In this document: piece by piece, positions 1 through 8,554 of the stretch | Numbering within the stretch: the first letter of the stretch is position 1 | Layout of the letters: each line of letters begins with the position of its first letter | DNA from: Wenzhouxiangella sp. | GTDB lineage: Bacteria; Pseudomonadota; Gammaproteobacteria; Xanthomonadales; Wenzhouxiangellaceae | Length of the DNA: 23,586 nucleotides | Direction of reading: 5' to 3' | Assembly (NCBI GenBank): GCA_007123575.1 | Contig: SKKV01000306.1 | Coordinates: forward strand, 1-23,586 | The notes under the pieces: model-generated | Database searches by the model: none | Seen by the model: the letters and a program-made list of their open reading frames with translations, nothing else | Told to the model about the DNA's origin: nothing | Translations under genes and position numbers: made by a program

Positions 1-283
1 ACAGGTGAATCGGGTTGAACCGCCGAACCTGGGCACCCGCAGCGAGCAAGGGTTGGAAAAAATCGTCGGGCAGCGAGAACGAGCCCAGCGCATCAACCAG
101 CACCCTGACCCGAACGCCGCGATTGCTGGCCTCAGTCAAGGCAGCGCGCACCTTCAGGCCGGTATCATCATCGCGAAAAATGTAGGTCTGTAGCTGGATG
201 CTTCGTTGGGCGCTTTCGAACTCGTAAACCAGCGCCCTGATGCCCTCGGCACCCGTTTCCAACCACTGGCTACCGTCGCTCAT
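1..283 (-). CDS. Cardiolipin synthase / phospholipase D-like protein, N-terminal fragment cut by window edge
   Basis: Reading the minus strand from an ATG at 283-281 gives 94 codons with no stop before the window ends. The start MSDGSQWLETGAEGIRAL is followed by residues resembling the opening of the first phospholipase D domain: a segment QLQTYIFRDDDTG (about residues 33-45), then RGVRVRVLVDALGS. This arrangement is typical of bacterial cardiolipin synthases of the ClsB/ClsC type, membrane-associated enzymes that move phosphatidyl groups onto phosphatidylglycerol. The catalytic HxKxxxxD motifs would lie beyond the window, so activity cannot be checked. The start codon overlaps the stop of the upstream M20 gene in an ATGA, so translation is probably coupled. 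A broader PLD-superfamily protein is the main alternative. Confidence 0.72.
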   Translation of the reverse strand, partial: MSDGSQWLETGAEGIRALVYEFESAQRSIQLQTYIFRDDDTGLKVRAALTEASNRGVRVRVLVDALGSFSLPDDFFQPLLAAGAQVRRFNPIHL

Positions 284-1539
284 TGCCTCAGGCCGCAGAA
301 CCGGATGATGGCCAGCACCAGCGTGCGGGTCACTGCCTCAAGGTCGGCGATGGGCACGTATTCATCGGGCGCATGGGCCAGACGAACATCGCCAGGCCCG
401 AACAGCACGGTGGGCATCTTCCCCTGGTTGACCAGCAAGTGCATGTCGGCACCGTAGGGCATGCCGCGAACCACGGCTTTGGATGCGCAGGCCGCCTGCC
501 AGGCCGAGCTCAACTCGGAGACGATGGGATCTTCCACCGGGATGGCGGCAGGCATGAAACGCGCGCCCCACCACTCGACCTGCGGCAGATGCTCGCTAAG
601 CCATGGGTCGGTCTTGGCCAGGTCGGCAACAGCCTGCTCCAACTCGGCGCGTGCCTGGTCGGGGTCTTCGTCGATCCCCACGCCGTAGCGGCCTTCCAAT
701 ACCAGCGTTTCGGCCACGGTCGAGGCCCAGATGCCGGCTTGCACCTTGCCGACGCAGATCGCGTAGGGCACCTCGTAGTCGGCGAACAGGGGATGGCGCA
801 GGCGTTCATTGCGGGCCTGCTCCAACGCGCGCAGGGTACGGTGGACGCGGTCAAAGTAGTCCATCGGGTCGACGCCTTCGGTGCGCAGCGCCCCGTGCGC
901 GGCCAGGCCCGGCACGGTGATGCGGAAGCTCAGGGCACCGCCCTGGGCCGGCGCCACGGCCATTTCCGTGGGCTCAAGCACAATGGCCGCATCAGCTCGA
1001 TGGCCACGGACCACGGCCGCCAGGGTGCCGGCACCGCCGTCCTCTTCGCCCACCACCGGCTGGATCATGACCTCGCCGGCCAGTTCCAGGCCGGCGTCCA
1101 TGATCGCGCGCACGGCATGAATCGCACAGCACAGGCCGCCTTTCATATCGACTGCGCCACGACCGTAAACCCGGCCATCGCGCACCGTGGCCTGAAACGG
1201 CTGCACGCTCCAGCGTTCGGGCTCGCCGGGGGGTACCACGTCGACATGGCCATTCAGAATCAGTTTCTTGCCCGAAGCCGCACCCCAGCGGCCCACGAGC
1301 CCGATCGCTTGATCGCGTTCGATTTCGGCGCCGTAAGCCGGATGTTCGCGCAGGCTGTTCAGGTCAATATCCCAGACATCCGTTTCCATCCCCATGCCGG
1401 ACAGCATGCCGGCCATGTGATGCTGAATATCCATCTCGCGGCCGTGGTCGCTTTCAAAAGCAACCAGGTCGGACAGGGTCGCGATCAGGGCATCGATATC
1501 GATCCGGTCCAGCGCCGCCTGTTCGGCACTTGTGATCAC
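280..1539 (-). CDS. M20 family metallopeptidase (ArgE/DapE/CPG2-like)
   Basis: The 419-residue product has the ordered metal ligands of M20 di-zinc amidohydrolases: NGHVDVVPPG (His98, Asp100), GRGAVDMKGG (Asp131), GEEDGG (catalytic Glu165 and ligand Glu166), LEPTE (Glu189) and a C-terminal HAPDEYVP (His389). Length fits acetylornithine deacetylase and succinyl-diaminopimelate desuccinylase relatives, with a dimerisation insert between about residues 200 and 310. Substrate cannot be assigned; an N-acyl amino acid or dipeptide is likely, in the cytoplasm because no signal peptide is seen. The start is a GTG at 1539-1537 that overlaps the upstream gene's TGA (GTGA). The downstream PLD-like gene overlaps in the same way. 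A biosynthetic argE or dapE role is not favoured, since the neighbours are not from those pathways. Confidence 0.9.
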   Translation of the reverse strand: MITSAEQAALDRIDIDALIATLSDLVAFESDHGREMDIQHHMAGMLSGMGMETDVWDIDLNSLREHPAYGAEIERDQAIGLVGRWGAASGKKLILNGHVDVVPPGEPERWSVQPFQATVRDGRVYGRGAVDMKGGLCCAIHAVRAIMDAGLELAGEVMIQPVVGEEDGGAGTLAAVVRGHRADAAIVLEPTEMAVAPAQGGALSFRITVPGLAAHGALRTEGVDPMDYFDRVHRTLRALEQARNERLRHPLFADYEVPYAICVGKVQAGIWASTVAETLVLEGRYGVGIDEDPDQARAELEQAVADLAKTDPWLSEHLPQVEWWGARFMPAAIPVEDPIVSELSSAWQAACASKAVVRGMPYGADMHLLVNQGKMPTVLFGPGDVRLAHAPDEYVPIADLEAVTRTLVLAIIRFCGLRQ

Positions 1540-2750
1540 GCCAGGGCCTGCTCGAGATCGGCAATCAGATCGTCCGCGCTTTCAATGCCTACCGAATAGC
1601 GCAGCAGACCTTCGGGAATACCGGCCCGGGCACGTTCTTCGGCACTGAGTTCGACGTGGCTGGTCGTGGCTGGCGGGCCGGCCAGCGTCCCGACCGAGCC
1701 CAGGCTAGCCGCTCGGTGGGCCAGCTTCAGGCGCTTGAGCATGCCGGCCATGGCATCGAAACCACCGGCCAGGTCGAAGCTGAGCACGCCGCCAAAGCCT
1801 TTCATCTGCGCCCTGGCGATCTCGTGGCCGGGATGATCAGGCAGGCCCGGATAGTAAACGGCGGCCACCTTGGGGTGCGCACGCAGGTATTCGGCCACGA
1901 CCTGGGCGGTCTGGTTCTGCCGTTCCACCCGCAAGGCCAGGGTTCTGACCCCGCGGGTCAGCAGAAAGGCCGACATGGCATCCAGCGATGCGCCGTTGAT
2001 TTCGCGGAAGTGAAACAGCTGGCGAATCAGATCCGAAGGACCGCACACCACACCACCCATGGCGTCGGAATGGCCGCCGAGAAACTTGGTCGCGCTGTGC
2101 AGGACCAGGTCCGCACCCAGGGCCAGCGGGTTCTGGTTGATCGGCGTGGCAAAGGTATTGTCGACCACGACCATGACGCCTGCCGCCTGGGCGGCCTTGG
2201 CGAGCCGAGCAATATCCAGCACTTTCAGGGTGGGATTGGTCGGCGTTTCTAAGTAGAGCATGCGGCAACCCCTGGCCACCTCGGCCTCGATGGCTTCGTG
2301 GTCGCCGGTATCGCACAACACGGCCTCAATGCCGAAGCGCGGCAGGAACTCGATAAACAGCTTGTTGGTACCGCCGTAGGTATCACGGATCGACACCACC
2401 CGGTCGCCGGGCGACAGGAAGGTAAACAAGGTGTTGGAGATGGCGGCCATGCCGGTCGAGAACGAGGTGGCCGCCTCGGCCCCTTCCAGGGCCGCCATCT
2501 TGCCTTCGAACACGGCCACGCCGGGATTGGTATTGCGCGAGTAGATATGCCCGGCCTGCTCGCCCAGGGCAACCGCCCGCCACTCGTCAAGGTCCTCGTA
2601 GGCATAGGTCACCCCGTGAAACACCGGCATCACCGTCGCACCGTGCGGCGCCTGCTTAGGCTCCCCGGCCCAGACCGCTTTGGTCGCTGCGTCAGTCTCT
2701 TCCATGCCAGGGTGACTTCGCGCACCGGAACCAGTTCGATTGTCAGACAT
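1536..2750 (-). CDS. PLP-dependent Cys/Met metabolism enzyme (cystathionine gamma-synthase family)
   Basis: The 404-residue protein is a fold-type I PLP enzyme of the transsulfuration family. Numbered from the ATG at 2750 it shows YSRNTNP (Tyr70, Arg72, phosphate contact from the partner subunit), STGMAAI (Ser99-Gly-Met101), DTYGGT (Tyr125, ring-stacking), VVDNTFATP (Asp197, contacts the pyridine nitrogen) and HSATKFLGGHSD (Lys222, the Schiff-base lysine). The family includes cystathionine gamma-synthase, gamma- and beta-lyases, O-succinylhomoserine sulfhydrylase and methionine gamma-lyase, and sequence by eye does not separate them. A GTG at 2753 is directly in frame and could also be the start; I prefer ATG 2750, preceded by a weak GAGCGG. 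It heads an operon with the M20 peptidase, suggesting use of a sulfur amino acid or its derivative, which is inference. Confidence 0.88.
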   Translation of the reverse strand: MSDNRTGSGARSHPGMEETDAATKAVWAGEPKQAPHGATVMPVFHGVTYAYEDLDEWRAVALGEQAGHIYSRNTNPGVAVFEGKMAALEGAEAATSFSTGMAAISNTLFTFLSPGDRVVSIRDTYGGTNKLFIEFLPRFGIEAVLCDTGDHEAIEAEVARGCRMLYLETPTNPTLKVLDIARLAKAAQAAGVMVVVDNTFATPINQNPLALGADLVLHSATKFLGGHSDAMGGVVCGPSDLIRQLFHFREINGASLDAMSAFLLTRGVRTLALRVERQNQTAQVVAEYLRAHPKVAAVYYPGLPDHPGHEIARAQMKGFGGVLSFDLAGGFDAMAGMLKRLKLAHRAASLGSVGTLAGPPATTSHVELSAEERARAGIPEGLLRYSVGIESADDLIADLEQALA

Positions 2751-2771
2751 CACTACCGCTCGATTGAAAAA

Positions 2772-2806
2772 GCGCGATCATGACAAGTCATCGCGCAAAT
2801 GACAAG
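2772..2806 (-). promoter_or_regulatory. Candidate promoter and dyad operator of the PLP-enzyme operon
   Basis: On the minus strand TTGTCA (2805-2800) is followed after 17 bases by CATGAT (2782-2777), a possible sigma-70 promoter giving a leader of roughly 20 bases. The -10 lies inside a dyad at 2772-2796 with perfect 7-base arms GCGCGAT/ATCGCGC; an alternative pairing nests ATGAC/GTCAT at its centre. The octamer CTTGTCAT occurs twice, 19 bases apart, once in the -35 and once in the dyad. Such a layout fits a repressor or activator site. The hexamers are imperfect, so this remains tentative. Confidence 0.33.
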
Positions 2807-3060
2807 CACATGGGGTTGCCCGCTTTTTGGCAGGTGCTGCGCTGAAGGTTTCCGGCCGGTTTATGGATCGGATGGTTGGGTTTGGAGATGCATCGGGTGG
2901 TATCCGCCAGCTCACGGCCTGATCGGATTCCGGGTTGGAGTTCAGAGCGAACCGGTGTCGATGTTTTCAACATGGTCCCCGGCCGCGTTGGGCCGGGCTA
3001 CAGTGAATCAAACATCGGTTTCTGTTCCCGCGCACGACTTGGGAGCATTTCGAACCCTTC

Positions 3061-3180
3061 TCCACCAACAAAAACTTGGCACACCAATCCCCGCACCCCC
3101 CAAAACCTATTCCGGAACCCGGAAACCGTTTCCCCTTTCCTCCCACCACATCCACCGATAAACCTGAACCCCACCAACGT
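3061..3180 (+). other. C-rich, G-poor tract before phaZ
   Basis: By hand count these 120 bases contain about 55 C and 11 G on the plus strand, far from the balanced G and C of the neighbouring genes. A C-rich, G-poor, poorly structured RNA is the known character of Rho utilisation sites. If a plus-strand transcript passes here, Rho could load before phaZ. The best promoter lies downstream at 3192, so the tract may instead stop stray antisense transcription from the divergent region. Function is inferred only. Confidence 0.4.
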
Positions 3181-3191
3181 CCAGTGGTCCG

Positions 3192-3232
3192 TTGACACAC
3201 ATTCTGGTACTCTGCGATTGTGCGTTGCACAA
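3192..3232 (+). promoter_or_regulatory. phaZ promoter with perfect inverted repeat TTGTGC-GTT-GCACAA
   Basis: A consensus -35 TTGACA (3192-3197) is followed at 18 bases by a weak -10-like GATTGT (3216-3221). Overlapping the -10 and probable start point is a perfect dyad, TTGTGC (3218-3223), spacer GTT, GCACAA (3227-3232), ending 18 bases before the phaZ start codon. The position suits a repressor. PhaR, the polyhydroxyalkanoate-responsive repressor, binds TGC-rich sites in other bacteria, so a PhaR-type operator is a reasonable guess, but phaR is not in this window. Confidence 0.45.
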
Positions 3233-3250
3233 ACCCTGCCGGAGAAATCA

Positions 3251-4510
3251 ATGCTTTACCAGATGTATGAGTTTCAGCGTTCACTGCTCAGCCCTTTGAG
3301 CCTGTGGGCAGAGGCCAACGCGCGCGTCTTTTCTGCACCCGGAAGCGCGTTCGCGCGACTGCCCGGCGCGGAGCGAGTGGCGGCTGGCTATGAGCTGCTG
3401 CATCGGCTGGGCAAGGACTATCAGAAGCCCCGGTTCGATATCAATAGCGTGCAGGCCCATGGCCACGAAGTACCGGTGGTGGAGCTGGAAGCGATGAACC
3501 TGCCCTTTTGTCGGCTTTTGCGGATGAAGCGCTATACCGATGATCCAGCCACGATTGAAGATCTGCGCGACGACCCGCCGGTGTTGGTGGTCGCACCGCT
3601 GTCGGGCCATCACGCCACGCTGCTGCGCGATACCGTGCGCACCCTGCTGGCCGACCACAAGGTCTATATCACCGACTGGATCGATGCGCGCATGGTGCCG
3701 GCCGATGCCGGCCCGTTCCATCTGTCTGATTATGTCGACTACATCCGCCGTTTCATGGACCATATCGGTGCCGACAGCCTGCATGTGATGGCCGTCTGTC
3801 AGCCGGTTGTGCCAGTGCTGGCCGCTGTCTCGCTGATGGCCAGCAAGGGCGAAGCCACGCCGCAGAGCCTGGTATTGATGGGTGGGCCGGTGGATGCGCG
3901 GAAAAGTCCTACCGGGGTCAACAATCTGGCTGAAGAGAAATCCATGAGCTGGTTTCGGGCCAACCTGATCCACCCAGTCCCTGGTCACTTCCCCGGTGCG
4001 GGGCGGCGCGTCTATCCAGGCTTCATGCAGCATGCCGGGTTTATGGCGATGAACCCGCGCCGGCACGTGACCTCTCACTGGGATTTCTACAAGCAGCTGA
4101 TCGCCGGCGACCTTGAAGACGCCGAGTCGCACCGGCGCTTTTATGACGAATACAACGCCGTGCTCGACATGCCGGCCGAGTACTATCTCGACACCGTCGA
4201 CACCGTGTTCAAGCGCCACCTGCTGCCGCAGGGCGAATGGGAGATCAATGGCCAGCTCGTTGATCCGTCAGCCATCAAGGACACCCTACTGCTGACCATC
4301 GAAGGAGAGCTGGATGATATTGCCGGGCTTGGCCAGACCCGGGCCGCTCACGAGCTGTGCACCGGCCTGGCCAAGTCCAAACGGCAGCACATGGAAGTCG
4401 AAGGCGCCGGTCACTACGGTATCTTCAGCGGCCGGCGCTGGCGCAGCCAGGTTTACCCCAGGGTTCGCAAATTCATCCGTCAGGCGCGCGATAATAGGCT
4501 CAAGTCCTGA
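3251..4510 (+). CDS. phaZ: Intracellular polyhydroxybutyrate depolymerase
   Basis: The 419-residue product closely resembles PhaZ1 of Cupriavidus necator from its first residues (MLYQMYEFQRSLLSPLSLWA). PhaZ hydrolyses native amorphous polyhydroxybutyrate granules in the cytoplasm to release 3-hydroxybutyrate units. The catalytic triad falls at the same numbers as I recall for the C. necator enzyme: Cys183 in AVCQP, Asp355 in GELDDI and His388 in GAGHYGIFSGRRW. Other family blocks are VVAPLSGHHATLLRDTVRTL (about 113-132), TDWIDARMVP and AEYYLD. The ATG at 3251 has GGAGAAA nine bases earlier and gives the usual length; the longer upstream frame is not supported. No PHA synthase or phasin gene is nearby, so phaZ stands apart from the synthesis cluster. 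A small membrane protein gene follows after 15 bases. Confidence 0.95.
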   Translation: MLYQMYEFQRSLLSPLSLWAEANARVFSAPGSAFARLPGAERVAAGYELLHRLGKDYQKPRFDINSVQAHGHEVPVVELEAMNLPFCRLLRMKRYTDDPATIEDLRDDPPVLVVAPLSGHHATLLRDTVRTLLADHKVYITDWIDARMVPADAGPFHLSDYVDYIRRFMDHIGADSLHVMAVCQPVVPVLAAVSLMASKGEATPQSLVLMGGPVDARKSPTGVNNLAEEKSMSWFRANLIHPVPGHFPGAGRRVYPGFMQHAGFMAMNPRRHVTSHWDFYKQLIAGDLEDAESHRRFYDEYNAVLDMPAEYYLDTVDTVFKRHLLPQGEWEINGQLVDPSAIKDTLLLTIEGELDDIAGLGQTRAAHELCTGLAKSKRQHMEVEGAGHYGIFSGRRWRSQVYPRVRKFIRQARDNRLKS

Positions 4511-4525
4511 CACCGGTTTCGGCCC

Positions 4526-4759
4526 ATGCTGACCCTGAACGAAATCCTGATCGGGCTGGCTTTCAGCCTGCCGTTCTTGCTGCTGCCCATCTTCATTGGC
4601 CTTTGGCGCGGCCATCCGCACAAGATTCGGCTTGCCCTGCTCAATATCCTGGGCCTGCCGTTGTTTGGAATAGGCTGGATTCTGGCCCTGATCTGGGCAG
4701 TCACGGTTCCGGATTGGGGTAGTCAGCCGGATAGCGGTCACCAAGCCCGGCCGGATTAA
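4526..4759 (+). CDS. Small membrane protein, superinfection immunity (Imm_superinfect)-like
   Basis: The 77-residue protein has two hydrophobic segments, about residues 7-27 and 37-61, separated by a basic loop RGHPHKIR. The stretch HPHKIRLALLNILGLPLFGI followed by GWILALIWA resembles the hallmark of the superinfection immunity family (T4 Imm type), in which an HPN/HPH loop precedes an LN...G...GW.xALxWA helix. Many bacterial members are chromosomal with unknown roles. The gene starts 15 bases after phaZ on the same strand and may be cotranscribed. No strong ribosome-binding site is seen, so the start is uncertain. Its 3' end faces uvrB with a 23-base gap. A link to PHB metabolism is not established. 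Confidence 0.68.
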   Translation: MLTLNEILIGLAFSLPFLLLPIFIGLWRGHPHKIRLALLNILGLPLFGIGWILALIWAVTVPDWGSQPDSGHQARPD

Positions 4760-4782
4760 TTCGGCCAAAGACCCTTGGGGAC

Positions 4783-6801
<2,019 letters not shown>

Positions 6802-6803
6802 CG

Positions 6804-6813
6804 TATAATTATC
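6804..6813. promoter_or_regulatory. Divergent -10 elements between uvrB and the aminotransferase gene
   Basis: The palindromic core ATAATTAT gives a perfect TATAAT on the plus strand (6804-6809) and GATAAT on the minus strand (6813-6808). The plus promoter would start near 6816 and give a leader of about 50 bases to the aminotransferase start. The minus promoter would start transcription close to 6801, at or next to the proposed uvrB ATG. No good -35 hexamer is visible for either direction. Confidence 0.33.
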
Positions 6814-6868
6814 GCACCGCCATGTCATCACGACCGCGGCAAATCAAAAAGCAGTTGGGAGAAATGCA

Positions 6869-8050
6869 TTGAGTATTCGAATGTCAAGCCGCGTTGCCCA
6901 GGTCAAGCCGTCGGCCACCATCGCCATGAGCATGAAAGCCTCAGAGCTCAAGGCCCAAGGCAAATCGATCATCTCCTTGAGCATGGGCGAGCCAGATTTC
7001 GATACCCCAGCACATATATGCCAGGCAGCGATCGACGCGATCCATGACGGTCAGACGCGCTACACGGCCGTCGACGGCACGCCGACGCTGAAGCAGGCCA
7101 TCATCGCCAAGCTGGCCCGGGACAATTCGCTGGACTACGAGGGCAAGCAGATCCTGGTCTCTAGCGGCGCCAAGCAATCGATATTCAACCTGCTGCTGGC
7201 CCTGCTCAACGACGGCGACGAGGTGCTAATACCAGCACCCTACTGGGTTTCCTATCCCGACATGGTGCGCCTGGCTGATGCCGACCCGGTGATCCTCAAC
7301 ACCAACGACAAGACCGGCTATCTGATCACCCCGTCACAGCTGGAAGCCTCGATCACCGAGCAGACCCGACTGCTGATCTTCAACGCGCCGTCCAACCCCA
7401 CCGGTCGCGGCTACAGCCGCCGCCAGCTAGCCGAGCTGGGCGAGGTGCTCCTGGAGCACCCGCGCATCCTGATCTGTACTGATGACATCTATGAACATAT
7501 CTGGTGGGGCGACGAACCGTTCCACACCCTGCCCCAGGTCGTGCCGGCATTGAAGGATCGCTGCGTAGTCGTCAACGGCGTTTCCAAGGCCTATGCGATG
7601 ACCGGCTGGCGGATCGGCTATGCAGCCGGCCCAGCCGAGCTGATTAAGGAAATGCGCAAGATTCAGGGCCAGAGTACGTCCAACCCCTGCTCCATTGCCC
7701 AGGCGGCCGCGGTTGCCGCCCTGAACGGCGACCAGAGCTGCGTGGCCGAGATGGGCAAGGCGTTTCGCCAGCGCCACGACTGGCTGGTACCGGCACTGAA
7801 CGAGATCGATGGCGTGAGCTGTTCTCCCGGCCAGGGCGCTTTCTACGTGTTTGCCGATTTTTCCGAGGCTATCGAACGCATGGGGCTGGCCGATGACCTG
7901 GCATTGGCCGAACACTTGCTTGAACAAGCCGGTGTAGCCACGGTGCCCGGTACGGCCTTTGGCGGCCCAGGGCATCTGCGGCTGTCGTTTGCCTGCGATC
8001 TGGACACCCTGAAAGAGGCTGTCGACAGGGTCCGCCAGGCGTTGGGTTGA
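6869..8050 (+). CDS. Aspartate aminotransferase family PLP enzyme (subgroup Ib-like)
   Basis: The 393-residue protein is a fold-type I aminotransferase, most like the Ib subgroup of aspartate aminotransferases (transamination between aspartate or another amino acid and 2-oxoglutarate, cytoplasmic). Visible residues: Trp126 in PAPYWVSYPD (ring stacking), FNAPSNPTG with Asn176, TDDIYEH with Asp206 and Tyr208, NGVSKAYAMTGWRIG with Schiff-base Lys240 and Arg248, and Arg371 in HLRLSFA for the substrate carboxylate. The start is chosen as TTG at 6869 because GGGAG (6857-6861) sits seven bases upstream; the first in-frame ATG at 6881 would be 19 bases from it. Exact substrate range, including prephenate or aromatic use known in this subgroup, cannot be read from sequence. 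Confidence 0.9.
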   Translation: MSIRMSSRVAQVKPSATIAMSMKASELKAQGKSIISLSMGEPDFDTPAHICQAAIDAIHDGQTRYTAVDGTPTLKQAIIAKLARDNSLDYEGKQILVSSGAKQSIFNLLLALLNDGDEVLIPAPYWVSYPDMVRLADADPVILNTNDKTGYLITPSQLEASITEQTRLLIFNAPSNPTGRGYSRRQLAELGEVLLEHPRILICTDDIYEHIWWGDEPFHTLPQVVPALKDRCVVVNGVSKAYAMTGWRIGYAAGPAELIKEMRKIQGQSTSNPCSIAQAAAVAALNGDQSCVAEMGKAFRQRHDWLVPALNEIDGVSCSPGQGAFYVFADFSEAIERMGLADDLALAEHLLEQAGVATVPGTAFGGPGHLRLSFACDLDTLKEAVDRVRQALG

Positions 8051-8085
8051 GCGGGCGAATCAGCGCCTGAATGTCGACGCGCACA

Positions 8086-8115
8086 TTGCCGGAACAGGTC
8101 CAAAGCGCGTAATAT
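8086..8115 (+). promoter_or_regulatory. Candidate promoter of the DUF805 gene
   Basis: TTGCCG (8086-8091) and TAATAT (8110-8115) are separated by 18 bases in the 147-base gap between the aminotransferase and DUF805 genes. The start point would leave a leader of about 75 bases. Matches are partial and no operator is recognised. Confidence 0.33.
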
Positions 8116-8197
8116 GCCTTCTGCAGGGAATAAACCCTAGCCCCGTTTTGGGTCTTTCAATGCGAACCGGAAGCAGTCTTCCAAGGGAGTAATCCGC

Positions 8198-8554
8198 ATG
8201 AGTTGGTACCTCGCAGTTCTAAAAAAATACGCCGAGTTTTCAGGCCGGGCCGGACGCCCGGAATTCTGGATGTTCTTTTTGATTCACCTGATTATCCTGA
8301 TTGTGTTGTTTGCGCTCAGCAATCGCTTCAGCATTTTCGGGATTGTTTACCTGATCTATGCACTGGGCACGATCATCCCCTACATTGCCGTTGCAGTCAG
8401 ACGGCTGCACGATACGGACAAGTCGGGATGGTTTGTCCTGATTGGCTTGATACCACTGGTCGGCGGCATCATCCTGCTGATTCTGCTGGCCCTGCCCGGC
8501 ACCAGTGACAGTAATCGTTTCGGGTCACCTCCTGCAGGTCAGCCACCGACCTGA
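8198..8554 (+). CDS. DUF805 family membrane protein
   Basis: The 118-residue protein begins MSWYLAVLKKYAEFSGRAGRPEFW, the characteristic opening of DUF805 proteins (E. coli YhaH/YhaI relatives), and contains the family's RRLHDTDKSGWF block near residues 68-79. Hydrophobic segments at about 25-42, 46-66 and 78-97 indicate an inner-membrane protein. The biochemical role of the family is unknown. The ATG at 8198 is well supported by GGGAG (8185-8189) eight bases upstream. The last 16 bases overlap the 3' end of aceK on the other strand, so the two genes converge with no space for a conventional terminator. Confidence 0.88.
   Translation: MSWYLAVLKKYAEFSGRAGRPEFWMFFLIHLIILIVLFALSNRFSIFGIVYLIYALGTIIPYIAVAVRRLHDTDKSGWFVLIGLIPLVGGIILLILLALPGTSDSNRFGSPPAGQPPT

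Larger units (their letters stand above)
2754..3250. other. Gene-free region between the PLP-enzyme operon and phaZ
   Basis: About 500 bases carry no convincing gene. The open frame running into phaZ from 2876 encodes a low-complexity prefix absent from PhaZ proteins. Visible structure: the dyad and promoter of the minus-strand operon (2772-2806); a short palindrome ATGTT-TTC-AACAT (2961-2973); a strong hairpin with 7-base arms CCCGGCC/GGCCGGG and a 6-base loop (2978-2997) that lacks a following T run; a C-rich, G-poor tract (3061-3180); and the phaZ promoter with its dyad (3192-3232). The role of the middle part is unknown. Confidence 0.7.

Noticed and set aside
283..1599. 438-codon plus-strand frame opposite the M20 peptidase gene
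   Set aside because: It is an antisense shadow in GC-rich DNA; the minus strand encodes a complete set of M20 metal-ligand motifs and the plus-strand product has no recognisable domain.
2978..2997. Strong 7-base hairpin as an intrinsic terminator
   Set aside because: No T run follows on either strand and no gene ends next to it.
3077..3091. TGGCAC as a possible sigma-54 -24 element near phaZ
   Set aside because: The required TTGC-type -12 element is missing at the correct spacing; TCCCC is found instead.
2876..3250. N-terminal extension of PhaZ in the same frame
   Set aside because: The prefix is low-complexity and Pro/Asn/Thr-rich, covers the promoter and dyad, and the ATG at 3251 with its GGAGAAA gives the family start.
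3281..4219. 312-codon minus-strand frame opposite phaZ
   Set aside because: Shadow of phaZ, whose catalytic triad and family numbering are intact on the plus strand.
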